Shown piece after piece: positions 22,214-32,445 of a DNA stretch of 64,000 bases (within the stretch, counting starts at the first letter, position 1; every line of letters begins with the position of its first letter). The notes under the pieces were generated by a model. It saw only the letters and a program-made list of their open reading frames with translations. It ran no database searches and had not been told where the DNA came from. The position numbers and the translations under genes were made by a program. The DNA comes from Actinophytocola xinjiangensis (lineage in GTDB: Bacteria > Actinomycetota > Actinomycetes > Mycobacteriales > Pseudonocardiaceae): positions 1,070,411-1,134,410 of the forward strand of contig NZ_MSIF01000001.1 of the NCBI RefSeq assembly GCF_001921215.1, written 5' to 3'.

Positions 22214-25200
22214 GCCAGCGCCGCTGGCGCACCAGCAGCACCGGGTCTGGCTGCTCGACCGACTCGACCCCGGCAACCCGGCGTTCAACGTCCCGTTCGG
22301 CACCTGGCTGCGGGGACCGCTCGACCGGTCCGCGCTGGCCGGCGCGCTGACCGAACTGGCCGGGCGGCACGAGGCGCTGCGGACCTCGTTCGTCGTGCAC
22401 GACACCGAACCGGTCATGGTGGTCTCGCCGCCCGACCTCCCGCTCACCGAACTGGCCGCCGCGACACCGGCCGACGCGCTGGACCGGGCGGCCGAGGTGG
22501 CCCGGCACCGCTTCGACCTCGCCGCCGGACCGCCGGCACTGGCCGCCGTGATCAGCGTCCCGCCGGACCGGCACCTGCTCGTCCTGGTCGTCCACCACAT
22601 CGTGTGCGACGGCTGGTCGGGCACGATCCTGCTGCGAGACCTCGGGGCCCTCTACTCCGCCAGGGTCAGCGGGGTGCCGGCGCGCCTGCCGGCACCGGCG
22701 ATCACGCCCTCGGCGTACGCGCGCCGGCAGCGGTCGGAACTGAGCGGCCAGCGGCTGCGCGACCACCTTGACTTCTGGACCGGGCACCTCGCCGGCGCGC
22801 CACCGGTCATCGCCCTGCCGACCGACGCCCCCCGCGCCGCGAGCGGGGCAGGGGCCGGGGCGATCCACCGGTTCACGCTCGACGCCGACCTGACCGAGCG
22901 GGTCCGCCGGTTCGCCAGGCAACACCGGGCCACCCCGTTCCTGGTGCTGTACACGGCGTTCGGGGCCCTGCTGCACCGCTACAGCGGCCAGGACCGGGTG
23001 GTCGTCGGCTTCCCGATGGCCAACCGGACCGACCCGGAACTGGAGTCGCTGGTCGCCTACGTGTCCAACGTGCTGCCGATGTGCCTCGACTTCTCCGACG
23101 ACCCCGGGTTCGCCGACGTCCTGACCGGGGTGCGCTCACGGCTGGCGCCGGTGTACGAGTACCAGGACGTGCCGTTCCCGGCGCTGGTCGCCGAACTCGG
23201 CGTGCCCCGTGACCTCGGGGTCAACCCGATCTTCCAGGTGCACTTCGCCCTCCAGTGGTTCCCCGGCGACGAGGCCGGGTTCACCGGGCTGGAGGTCGCC
23301 CCGGCGCCGCTGGACAACCGGACCGCCAAGTTCGACCTCTACCTCTCCCTGGAATGGGCGAGCGACGGCATGCGCGGTGAGCTCCAGTACGACGCGGACC
23401 AGTTCACCGGGGCCCGCGCCTCGGCGATGGCCGGCCACTACACCCGGCTGCTGCACGCCGCCGTGACCCACGGCGGCACGGTCGCGACACTGCCGCTGCT
23501 CACCGACGGCGAGCGGGACACCGTGGCGCGCTGGAGCGGAACCGGACGCGACACCGACGCCGGCCCACTGGTTCCCGACCTGTTCGCCGCGCGGGCAGCG
23601 CGGTGCCCCAGCCGGGTGGCGCTGGTGGACGGCGACCGGCGGATGACCTTCGGCGAGCTGGAGGCCAACGCCAACCGGCTGGCGCACCGGCTGCGCCGCA
23701 TGGGCGTCGGACCGGAGCGGATCGTCGGGGTGTGTCTGGACCGGTCGGCCAGCCACCTCGTCGCCCTGCTGGCCGTGCTCAAGGCCGGGGGCGCCTACCT
23801 CCCGCTGGATCCCCACTACCCGCCGGAGCGACTGGCGTTCATGGTGCGGGACTCCTCGGTGACGACGGTCGTGACCGACACCGGGGCGGCGCACGCCGTT
23901 CCCCCCGGTCCGGCGACGCTCACGCTGGACGAGCTGGACCTGGCGGACGAACCGGTGACCCCTGTCCACCACGGGCTGGACAGGGACAACCTGATGAGCG
24001 TCCTGTACACCTCCGGCTCCACCGGCCGCCCCAAGGGCGTACTCGGCACCCACCGCAACTGGCTGCCCCCGATCGCCGCCATGCACCGCGAGTTCCCGTT
24101 CCGGCCGGGCGAGGTGTGCTGCCAGAAGACACCGGCCAGTTTCGTCGACGCGGTGTGGGAGAGCCTGGACCCGCTGCTGCACGGCGTGCCCCTGGTGGTC
24201 CTGCCCGACGGGATCGTGCGGGACCCCTCGGCGTTCGTCGCCGCCCTGGCCGAACACCGGGTGACCCGCCTGGTCGCCGTGCCGTCACTGCTGCGCCTGC
24301 TGCTGGACGCCCCCGGCGCCCTGCCCGACCTCACCCTGTGCGTCAGCAGCGGCGAGGAGCTCACCCCCGACCTGGCGCGGCGGCTGCGCACCCGCCTGCC
24401 GGCGGCGCGGCTGGTCAACCTGTACGGAACCACCGAGGTCGCCGCCGACGTCACCAGGTACACGGTGCCGGACGGGGCGCGACGGGTGGCGATCGGCGGG
24501 CCGATCGCCGGCGCCCGGCTCCACCTGCTCGACCGCGCGCTCGGCCCCGTTCCCGTCGGGGTGCCCGGCGAGATCCACGTCGGCGGCGAGGTCGTGGCGC
24601 GCGGGTACCTCGGCGCGCCGGGCCTGACCGCCGAGCGGTTCGTGCCAAGCCCCTTCGGCGACGGTGAACGGCTCTACCGCACCGGAGACCTCGGCCGGTA
24701 CCGCCCGGACGGGGTGGTCGAGCTGCTCGGCCGCGCGGACCGGCAGGTGAAGGTCCGTGGCGTCCGGGTCGAGCTCGGCGAGGTGGCGAGCACGGTCGCG
24801 GAGTTCGGTTCGGTCGCCGACTGCGCGGTGCTGGTCCGGACCGAACTCGGCGACACCCAACTCCTCGCCTACGTGCTGCCCGCGCCGGGCAGGGACCTCG
24901 ATCCGGCCGCCCTCGACGCCCACCTGCGCGCCAGGCTGCCCAGCCACCTGGTGCCCACGATCGTGCCGATCGCCGAACTTCCGCTGCTGCCCAACGGGAA
25001 GGTCGACACGGCCGCGCTGGCCGCCACGGGGAGCATCGCGCCGGCCGGCGTCACCGAGTACGTCGCGCCCCGAGGCCGGGAGGAGGCCGCGATGGCCGCC
25101 ATCTGGCAGCGCGTGCTCGGCGTCGACCGGGTCGGCGTCCACGACAACTTCTTCGACCTCGGCGGCGACTCGGTACGCGCGCTGCGCCTGGTCGCCCTGG

Positions 25201-25388
25201 CCAACCAGGAGGGATTCCGGCTCCAGGCCCAGGATCCCGTCCGCAGCCAGACGGTCGCCGAACTGGTCGCGGCGTCCGGGGCCACCCAGGACGCCGCGAA
25301 GGACACCCCCTCGCTGACCGTCGCCGCGTCCGACCTGGACGCGCTCGCGCGGCTGATCACCCGGAGAGCCGATGCCCGCGATGCCTGA
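22206..25388 (+). CDS. NRPS module C-A-T, predicted beta-alanine
   Basis: A 1060-residue module. C (1-430) has HHIVCDGWS. A (about 440-955) has YTSGSTGRPKG, YGTTEVAAD, YRTGDLGRY and PNGKVD. The A4 segment reads SFVDAVWES, so the usual Asp235 is Val and Asp moves to 236, a feature of beta-amino-acid activators. My ten-residue reading is V-D-W-L-V-S-L-A-D-K against VDWVISLADK for beta-alanine, eight identical with the two others conservative. The T-domain Ser is in LGGDSVRA (~995). ATG 22206 overlaps the PKS stop by 8 bp. It sits straight after the KS-ACP protein, consistent with amide formation between a polyketide acyl chain and beta-alanine. Confidence 0.9.
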
Positions 25389-27687
25389 GGGCGCGGTGGA
25401 CGCCTACCCACTGACCCCGATGCAACAGGGGATCCTCTACCACGTGCTGGCCGAGCCGGGCGGCGGCCGGTACGTCCAGCAGGTGGCGTGCGAGCTGACC
25501 GGTGACCTGGACGCCGAGGCGTTCCGGCGCGCGTGGCAGGCCACGGTCGACCGGCACGAGGTCCTGCGCAGCGCGTTCTACTGGGAAGGGCTCAGTGAGC
25601 CGCTCCAGGTGGTGCACGCCGCCGCCGAGCCGGAGTGGACCGTCCTCGACCACCGCGACCTCGACGACGCGGAGCGCGCGAGGGCCCTGGCCCGGTTCCG
25701 CGAGGCCGACCTCGCCCGGGGCATCGACCTCGGTCGCGCGCCGCTGATGCGCTGCGCCCTGCTCAGGACCGACGCCGACCGGCACCTGTTCCTCTGGACC
25801 CACCACCACATCGTCCTGGACGGCCCGTCGTTCACCCTGGTGCTGACCGAGGTCCTCGACCGGTACTCCTCGGCCGACCGGTACCGGGAACGTCCGGTCC
25901 CGCCGTTCCGCGACCACGTGGCCCAGGTGCGCGCCACGGACCGGGACGCGGCGCTGGCGTTCTGGCGGTCGCGGCTCGCGGAGGTCGACGCGCCGACCGC
26001 CATCCCGGGACTGCGCCGCTCGACCGACCGGTCCGCTCCCGCCGCCGAGACCCACCACGCGCTCGAACCGGGCCTCGCGGCGCGGCTCGACGCGTTCGGC
26101 CGGCGCCAGCGTCTCGGCGCGGCGACACTCGCGGCCGCGGCCTGGGCCCGAGCCGTCGGCCTGCTGGCCGGCACGACCGACGTGGTGTTCGGCATGACGA
26201 TGGGCGGTCGCCCCGTCGGGATCCCGGACGCCGAGTCGATGGTGGGCCTGTTCATCAACACGGTGCCCGTGCGCGTCCGACTCCGTTCCGCCGGGGTGTC
26301 GCCGGAGTGGCTCGCGGAGGTCCAGGACGAACTGCTCGCCGTGCGGGACGTCGAACAGACACCGCTGGTGGACGCGCAGGGCTGCGCCGGGGTGCCTCGG
26401 GGCGTGCCGTTGTTCGAGTCGCTCCTGCTCGTGCAGAGCTATGCCGACGACCCGCCGCGCGGCCGGGCCGGGATCACCCTGGAGGTGGTCGGATCCGAGC
26501 CGCCGAGGACCGGCTACCCGGTCACGATGATGGTGGTTCCCGGTGAGGGCTGGCGGATCCGGCTCGTCCACGACACGGCCTCGCTGGACCAGGACGGCGC
26601 CCGGCGGCTGCTGGACGCCTTCGCCTGGGCGCTCGGCACGTTGCCCGACGGACCGGACGCTCCCACGTCCTGCCCGGCGGTCCGCGACGTGGTCCGGGTC
26701 CAGGCGGCCGGCACCTTCACGGTGACCGCGATGGCCGACACCGTCGAGTTCTGGCTGCGTACGCTCGGCACGGCGATGACCGTCGGGTTCGGCCGCTACG
26801 GGCATCTGCACCAGGAACTCCTGGAGCCGGGCGGGCCGCTGGCACGCGCCGCCTACCGCCTGCTGTTCGTCCGCCCCGAGGACCTGGCACCGCCGGACGA
26901 GCCGGACGCCCTGACCTCGGCCGTCGACGACCTCGCCACGATGATCGGCGGCCTCGACACGGGACTGAGCCTGGTCGTGCTGTGCCCGCCGGCGGATGAC
27001 GCGCCGTACCGGGACGGCGTGCCGCGGCTGCGGGAGCGGCTGGGTGCCGTGCCGCGCGTCGACGTGGCCGACGCCATGGACCTGTGCCGCCCCTACGGTG
27101 TCGACCGGGTGCACGACCCGGCCGCCGCGCGCGCCGGGCACGTCCCGTACACGCCCGAGTTCCTCGCCGCGCTCGCGACCGGGGCGCTGCGCCGGGTCCT
27201 GGCGGCGGCGGACCCCGGCCCGGCGGCCCTCGTTCTGGACGGGGACGGCCTGCTGTGGGACGGGGCGGCCGCGGAGGACGCGACGGCCGCCGACGCCGGC
27301 TCGCCTGGCCGGGCGGTGGTGCGGGCGGCCACCGCGTGGCGGGCCGCCGGCCGCCCGGTCGCGCTGGCCGCGCGTGGTGCGCGAGCCGACGTCGAACGGG
27401 CACTGGCCCGGTTCTGCCCCGCGCTCGACCCCGGGGAACTCGCCGTGGTGCGGGTCGGCTGGGACCCGGTCTCGACGGCCGTCGGCGCTGTCGCCGCCGA
27501 GCTGGGGTTGCCGGAGGAGGAGCTGATCTACCTGACGGCCGACCCGGTGAACTGGGCGGACGTGCGGAGCAACCGCACCCGGGTGTGGAGCACGCTCGTG
27601 CGGTCCTCGGCGTTCGTCGACCACCTGTGGACGCTGGACCTCGCCCCGGCCGGCTGGCCGGCGGGAGGTGCTCGTGGAGCTGGCTGA
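25372..27687 (+). CDS. NRPS condensation domain fused to a degenerate FkbH N-terminal half
   Basis: A 771-residue protein in two parts. Residues 1-430 are a condensation domain (YPLTPMQQGILYH, HHHIVLDGPS). Residues ~440-765 match the N-terminal SGNH-like and HAD parts of FkbH proteins, aligning with the intact FkbH at 16.3 kb. The HAD motifs have decayed: DADNTLW is DGDGLLW, LCSKN is LAARG and VFVDDSP is IYLTADP. The first and third Asp of the nucleophile motif survive, but the Thr, Lys and acidic pair are lost, so phosphatase activity is doubtful. The GNAT-like half of the same family begins the next gene, in another frame, with a 14-bp overlap. ATG 25372 follows GGAGA at good spacing. Confidence 0.82.
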   Translation: MPAMPEGAVDAYPLTPMQQGILYHVLAEPGGGRYVQQVACELTGDLDAEAFRRAWQATVDRHEVLRSAFYWEGLSEPLQVVHAAAEPEWTVLDHRDLDDAERARALARFREADLARGIDLGRAPLMRCALLRTDADRHLFLWTHHHIVLDGPSFTLVLTEVLDRYSSADRYRERPVPPFRDHVAQVRATDRDAALAFWRSRLAEVDAPTAIPGLRRSTDRSAPAAETHHALEPGLAARLDAFGRRQRLGAATLAAAAWARAVGLLAGTTDVVFGMTMGGRPVGIPDAESMVGLFINTVPVRVRLRSAGVSPEWLAEVQDELLAVRDVEQTPLVDAQGCAGVPRGVPLFESLLLVQSYADDPPRGRAGITLEVVGSEPPRTGYPVTMMVVPGEGWRIRLVHDTASLDQDGARRLLDAFAWALGTLPDGPDAPTSCPAVRDVVRVQAAGTFTVTAMADTVEFWLRTLGTAMTVGFGRYGHLHQELLEPGGPLARAAYRLLFVRPEDLAPPDEPDALTSAVDDLATMIGGLDTGLSLVVLCPPADDAPYRDGVPRLRERLGAVPRVDVADAMDLCRPYGVDRVHDPAAARAGHVPYTPEFLAALATGALRRVLAAADPGPAALVLDGDGLLWDGAAAEDATAADAGSPGRAVVRAATAWRAAGRPVALAARGARADVERALARFCPALDPGELAVVRVGWDPVSTAVGAVAAELGLPEEELIYLTADPVNWADVRSNRTRVWSTLVRSSAFVDHLWTLDLAPAGWPAGGARGAG

Positions 27688-30600
27688 CTTCCACGCGCGT
27701 CTGCGGCTGGTGGTCGGGTTCCCCGACCTCGGCGCCGCCGAGGCCGCCCCGCTGCTCGAACGGTCGGTGGAGTTCGCCCTCAACGGCGCGCGCTGGCGGC
27801 CGGAGTGGCGCGACCGTCGGGTGTTCGGGGTGACCGTGGAGGACCGGTACGGGCGGTACGGGCTGTCGGGGGTGTGTGTCGCCGGGCCGGTCGGCGACGC
27901 CCTGGTCGTCGACGCGCTGGCCCTGAACTGTCGGGTTCTCGGCAAGCGGGTGGAGGTCCACCTGGTGCGCCGGCTGGCGGAGCTCGCCGGCGAGGCCGGT
28001 GTCACGTCCCTGCACCTGGCCTACGAGCCGACGCCCCGGAACGCGCCGTTCCGCCAGTTCCTCACCGGGCTGGTCGCGGACCTGCCGGCGACCGGTCCGG
28101 TGGTCCTGTCCCGCGAGGCCGTGGCGGACACCGGCGAGCACCGCGCGGCCCCGCCGGTGGAGCGCGGGTCGTCGCGGCTGCCGGCGTCGCCGCGCCGCGA
28201 CACCGGGCTCATGGAGGACATCGCGCGGAGGTTCACCAGCGCGGCGCTGATCGCACGGGCCGCCGTCCGCCGGCCGGCCGCGACCGTGCGGTCCGGCGGC
28301 ACGGCTGCCAGCGGCGATCTCGAACGCCGCCTGAGCGCACTCTGGCGGGACGTCCTGGGACTCGACTCGGTCGGTGTGGAGGACGGGTTCTTCGACCTCG
28401 GCGGGCACTCCCTGGCCATGGTCCGGCTCTACAGCCGGATCTGCGACGAGCTGGAGCGGCCGGACCTGACCATGGTCGACCTGTTCCACCACCCCACCAT
28501 CCGCCGCCTGGCCGCCTTTCTGGACGGCGCCACCGAACCCACCGCCGGTGGTCCACCCGCGCGCACCGAACCGGCGCGGGACGCGGTCGCGGTCATCGGG
28601 CTGGCCTGCCGCACACCGGGAGCCGCCGACCCCGACGAGCTCTGGGCCGCGCTGACCGCCGACCGGGAGCTGCTCGACCTCCTGCCCCCGGACGGGACCG
28701 ACCCCGCCGTGGTTCCCACCCTGGGCTGGCTGGCCGACCACGACGCGTTCGACGCGGACTTCTTCGGGATCGGTCCACGCGAGGCCGAGACCACCGACCC
28801 GCAACACCGGGTCCTGCTGGAGTGCGCCTGGGCCGCGCTGGAGGACGCGGGTCGGGTCCCCAGCCGCTTTCCCGGCACGGTCGGGGTGTACGTCGGGTCC
28901 GGGGAGAGCGACCACCTGGTCCGGCTGCTGGCCCGCCCCGACCTCGTCCGGTCGCTGGGGCCGATGCGGCTGCGGCTGAGCAACCTCAAGGACTACCTCG
29001 CGCCCCGGCTGGCCCACCGGCTCGGTCTCACCGGCCCGGCGATCACCGTCCAGACCGCGTGTTCCACCTCGCTGGTCGCCGTTCACCTCGCGCGCAGGGC
29101 GCTGCTCGCCGGCGAGTGCGACCTGGCCATCGCCGGCGGCGTGTCCATCACCACCCTGGAGCGCACCGGCTACCGGTACGAGGAGGGCGGCATCTTCGCC
29201 AGGGACGGGCACTGCCGCTCGTTCGCCCCCGACGCCACCGGCACGGTCCCCGGCAACGGTGTGGGTCTGGTCGTGCTGCGCAGGCTCGCGGACGCCGTGC
29301 GCGACGGCGACCCGGTGCGCGCGGTCCTGCGGGGTTCGGCGGTGAACAACGACGGGCCCGTCCGCGCGGGCTTCACCGCCCCCGGTGTGGACGGTCAGGC
29401 GCGGGTGATCTCCCGGGCGCTGGCGGACGCGGGTCTGCGCCAGGACGAGGTGGACGTCGTCGAGGCCCACGGCACCGGCACCGTGCTCGGTGACGCCATC
29501 GAACGGGCGGCGCTCGACCAGGTCTTCGGTCGCCGTGACCGTCCACTGTGGATTGGATCGGTCAAGTCGAACGTCGGGCACCTGGACACCTCGGCCGGGG
29601 TGATCGGTCTGGTCAAGACCGTGCTGGCCGTCGAGCACGCCCGACTGCCCGCCTCACTGCACGTTGCGGACCCGGGAGCCGGCGCGGTCCGCGTCAACGT
29701 CGTCACCCGGCCCTGGCCTGGTGACGACGATCGGCCCCGGCGCGCCGGGGTCAGCTCGTTCGGCATGGGCGGCACCAACGCACACGTCATCGTCGAGCAG
29801 GCTCCGCCACGGGACGCGTCGGACGGGCCGCGCAGGCCGGAGCTCGTGGTGGTGTCGGCGGCCGACGCGCGGGGGCGGGAGGAGGCCGTCGACCGGCTGC
29901 GCCGGTGGGCGGCCCGGCATCCGGACGGGTCCGTCGCCGACGTCGCGGCCACCCTGGGTCGTGGCCGCGAGCACCTGCCGTTCCGGGCGTCGCTCACCTG
30001 CCGGGACGTCGGCGCGCTGGCACGGACCGCACCGGAACACTGGACCAGGGGTGGGCCCGCCCGGCGACCGGTGGTCTTCGCCTTTCCCGGTCAGGGCACC
30101 TGGGTTCCCGGCCTCGGCGCGGGTCTCTACGCCGAGGAGCCGGTGTTCCGGGACGCGGTGGACGAGGCGGCGGAACTGCTGGCCGGTCCACGCGACCTCC
30201 GGCAGGTCATGTTCGGTCCGGACGACGGGCCGCCCGGCGGACACCTCCAGCCCGCGTTGTTCGTGCTGGAGTACGCGCTCGCCCGCCTCTGGCAGAGCTT
30301 CGGCGTCGAACCGGTGGCCATGATCGGCCACAGCCTGGGGGAGTACACCGCCGCGACGCTGTCCGGAGTGCTCACCCTGGACGACGCGCTCGCCCTGGTC
30401 GCCGAGCGGGGACGGTTGATGGAGCGCCTGCCGCCCGGCGCCATGCTCGCCGTCGCACTGTCGGAGGAGGAACTGGCCGAACGCCTCCCCGGCCGACTGC
30501 TCGACGCGCTGGACCTCGCCGCCGTCAACGGTCCGGCCCAGTGCGCGCTCGCCGGACCCCCGGACGCCGTCGCGGAGCTGGCACGGTTCGCGGTCGATGC

Positions 30601-31468
30601 CCGGGTGCCGCACCGCCGCCTCGCGACCGCGCACGCGTTCCACTCGCGGATGTGCGTGCCGGTGGCCGCCGAGTTCGCCGAGTTCGCCGCGCGCAGGCCG
30701 TACGCGGAGCCGGGCCTCCCCTATGTGTCCACGGTGTCCGGTGACTGGGTGACGTCCGTGGACGGCGACCACTGGGCCACCCAACTGCGCGGGACCGTCC
30801 GGTTCTCCGCCGGCGTGCGCACGGTGCTCGCCCACCACCCCGACGCGGTGTTCCTCGAGGTCGGCCCCGGATCGACCCTGTCGGGAATGGTCCGCCAGCA
30901 CCAGCCGGGAGCAGGCCGCCGTGCCTCGCTGCCGCGCCCGGTCGCCCCCGCGTCGGAACGTCCGAGCCTGCTCACCGCCGCCGGGGCGCTGTGGTGCGAC
31001 GGCGTTGCGCTGCGCTGGGAGACGCTCGCGCCCGGTGGTCGGATCATCCCGTTGCCCACCTATCCCTTCCACCGCCGCACCTTCCCCGTCCCCGGGACGG
31101 CCCCCGCGCCGGCCCCACCCCGCCAGGACGCACCTCCGGCCGCGACACCGGCCACGGCACTGGACGGGCTGGAACCACTGGTCGGCCTGTTCTGGGAGGA
31201 ACTGCTCGGCACCGGTGACCTGACGCCGGGCAGCGACTTCATCGCCCTGGGCGGTGACTCGCTCGTGGCCGCGAGACTCGTCGCGCGGATCGCCGACGTG
31301 CTGGGCGTCGAACTGCCCGTCAGGACCGTGTTCGACCACCCGCTCCTGGGCGCCCAGGCCAGGGCACTGGAGGACGCCGCACACCGGCAACTCGGTGAGG
31401 AGCGGGCGGCGGAACTGCTCGCCGAGGCCGGTGCGCTCACGCACGAGGGCACGAGGAGACAGGAATGA
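27674..31468 (+). CDS. FkbH C-terminal half fused to ACP-KS-AT-ACP
   Basis: A 1264-residue PKS protein. Residues 1-165 match the GNAT-like C-terminal half of FkbH (EDRYGRYGLSG, NCRVLGKRVE). Then come ACP1 (Ser ~245, LGGHSL), KS (about 302-730; Cys ~461 in TACSTS, VEAHGTGT, NVGHLD), AT (about 799-1128; Ser ~885 in GHSLGE; HAFHS, malonyl-type) and ACP2 (Ser ~1195, LGGDSL). There are no reductive domains. GTG 27674 is chosen because GGGAGG lies 5 nt upstream; GTG 27668 is also in frame. The start overlaps the previous gene, whose C-terminus holds the other FkbH half, so the two proteins may dock through the split fold. This is one of only two intact ATs in region A. Confidence 0.86.
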   Translation: MELADFHARLRLVVGFPDLGAAEAAPLLERSVEFALNGARWRPEWRDRRVFGVTVEDRYGRYGLSGVCVAGPVGDALVVDALALNCRVLGKRVEVHLVRRLAELAGEAGVTSLHLAYEPTPRNAPFRQFLTGLVADLPATGPVVLSREAVADTGEHRAAPPVERGSSRLPASPRRDTGLMEDIARRFTSAALIARAAVRRPAATVRSGGTAASGDLERRLSALWRDVLGLDSVGVEDGFFDLGGHSLAMVRLYSRICDELERPDLTMVDLFHHPTIRRLAAFLDGATEPTAGGPPARTEPARDAVAVIGLACRTPGAADPDELWAALTADRELLDLLPPDGTDPAVVPTLGWLADHDAFDADFFGIGPREAETTDPQHRVLLECAWAALEDAGRVPSRFPGTVGVYVGSGESDHLVRLLARPDLVRSLGPMRLRLSNLKDYLAPRLAHRLGLTGPAITVQTACSTSLVAVHLARRALLAGECDLAIAGGVSITTLERTGYRYEEGGIFARDGHCRSFAPDATGTVPGNGVGLVVLRRLADAVRDGDPVRAVLRGSAVNNDGPVRAGFTAPGVDGQARVISRALADAGLRQDEVDVVEAHGTGTVLGDAIERAALDQVFGRRDRPLWIGSVKSNVGHLDTSAGVIGLVKTVLAVEHARLPASLHVADPGAGAVRVNVVTRPWPGDDDRPRRAGVSSFGMGGTNAHVIVEQAPPRDASDGPRRPELVVVSAADARGREEAVDRLRRWAARHPDGSVADVAATLGRGREHLPFRASLTCRDVGALARTAPEHWTRGGPARRPVVFAFPGQGTWVPGLGAGLYAEEPVFRDAVDEAAELLAGPRDLRQVMFGPDDGPPGGHLQPALFVLEYALARLWQSFGVEPVAMIGHSLGEYTAATLSGVLTLDDALALVAERGRLMERLPPGAMLAVALSEEELAERLPGRLLDALDLAAVNGPAQCALAGPPDAVAELARFAVDARVPHRRLATAHAFHSRMCVPVAAEFAEFAARRPYAEPGLPYVSTVSGDWVTSVDGDHWATQLRGTVRFSAGVRTVLAHHPDAVFLEVGPGSTLSGMVRQHQPGAGRRASLPRPVAPASERPSLLTAAGALWCDGVALRWETLAPGGRIIPLPTYPFHRRTFPVPGTAPAPAPPRQDAPPAATPATALDGLEPLVGLFWEELLGTGDLTPGSDFIALGGDSLVAARLVARIADVLGVELPVRTVFDHPLLGAQARALEDAAHRQLGEERAAELLAEAGALTHEGTRRQE

Positions 31469-32445
31469 CCGAACGACCGCGCTACCTCACCGCTGTGCCG
31501 AGGGTCGGCGATCCGCGCGTGGCGACCCGCGTGGCCAGGGACGTCATCGGCTGGAGCGACGAGTTCGACCTGGACGGCATCCTGCTGTTCACCGGGGCGG
31601 GGGCGGTGCTCGACCCGTGGCTCGGCGCCGCCGCCATCGTCGCGGGAACCCGCAGGCTCGTTCCGCTCGTCGCGCTCAACCCGCTGTACACCCACCCCTA
31701 CGCCGCCGCCCGGTCGCTGCTGTCGATCACCGAGCTGTACGGGCGCCGGGTCGACCTCAACCTCATCACCGGTGCCGCCATCAGCGAACTGACCTCGGTC
31801 GGCGACCCGCTGGACCACGGGGACCGCTACGCCAGGCTCCAGGAGTACGTCGAGCTGTTCCTCGCCCTCCTCGACGGCCGGCCGGTGACCCGCGCGGGCC
31901 GGTTCTACCGGGTGTCGGGCCTGCACCTGTCGCCCCCGCTCCCGACGGAACTGCGGCCACGCCTGTACCTGGCCGGGCGGTCGGCCGACGCCGCCCGCAC
32001 CGCCACGGCGCTCGGCGCGACCCCGATGGGCATGATCCCGCCGGGCCGGGACGAGGTCCCGGACGGGGTTGGCGCGCTGCACTTCGGGGTGCTCGCGCGG
32101 GACACGGCCCAGGAGGCGGAACGGGCGGCGCGGGAGATCTTCCCGGACGACCCGGCCGGACGCGAGATGCTCCGGATGAGCCTGGCGAACACCGACTCGG
32201 TGTGGAAACACGAGCTGGCGCGGGCGCCGGGGACGACCGGCTCGCCGGTCCGGCTGACGCCCTTCCACTCGTTCCAGGCCGACTGTCCCTACCTGGTCGG
32301 GGACCACGACACCGTCGCCGGTCACATCGCCAGCCTGACCGCCGCCGGGGTGCACACGATGGTGATGGACGCCCCGGGGACCAAGGAGGACTTCGGACAC
32401 CTGGCCGAGGTCGTGCGACGGCTGCGGGCGGGAGACGCGCGGTGA
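31465..32445 (+). CDS. SsuD/LLM-class flavin-dependent monooxygenase
   Basis: A 326-residue luciferase-like flavoprotein of the alkanesulfonate-monooxygenase type (LVALNPLYTHPYAAAR, GRRVDLNLITGA, AGRFYRV, LYLAGRS). It belongs to a different branch from the 14.9-kb enzyme and the A-domain insert: it lacks TPERHF and the NLSGGR block is replaced. It probably hydroxylates or oxidatively cleaves an intermediate with reduced flavin supplied by a separate reductase. ATG 31465 overlaps the PKS stop (ATGA) with GGAGACAGGA upstream, and its stop overlaps the NRPS start (GTGA). Related proteins include N-hydroxylases and sulfonate oxygenases, so the reaction is not fixed by sequence. Confidence 0.8.
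   Translation: MTERPRYLTAVPRVGDPRVATRVARDVIGWSDEFDLDGILLFTGAGAVLDPWLGAAAIVAGTRRLVPLVALNPLYTHPYAAARSLLSITELYGRRVDLNLITGAAISELTSVGDPLDHGDRYARLQEYVELFLALLDGRPVTRAGRFYRVSGLHLSPPLPTELRPRLYLAGRSADAARTATALGATPMGMIPPGRDEVPDGVGALHFGVLARDTAQEAERAAREIFPDDPAGREMLRMSLANTDSVWKHELARAPGTTGSPVRLTPFHSFQADCPYLVGDHDTVAGHIASLTAAGVHTMVMDAPGTKEDFGHLAEVVRRLRAGDAR

Noticed and set aside
27650..27690. The split FkbH gene as a sequencing error or programmed frameshift
   Set aside because: The second gene has its own well-spaced GGGAGG and GTG, overlap starts are the rule in this operon, and no slippery run is present. Resequencing would still be decisive.
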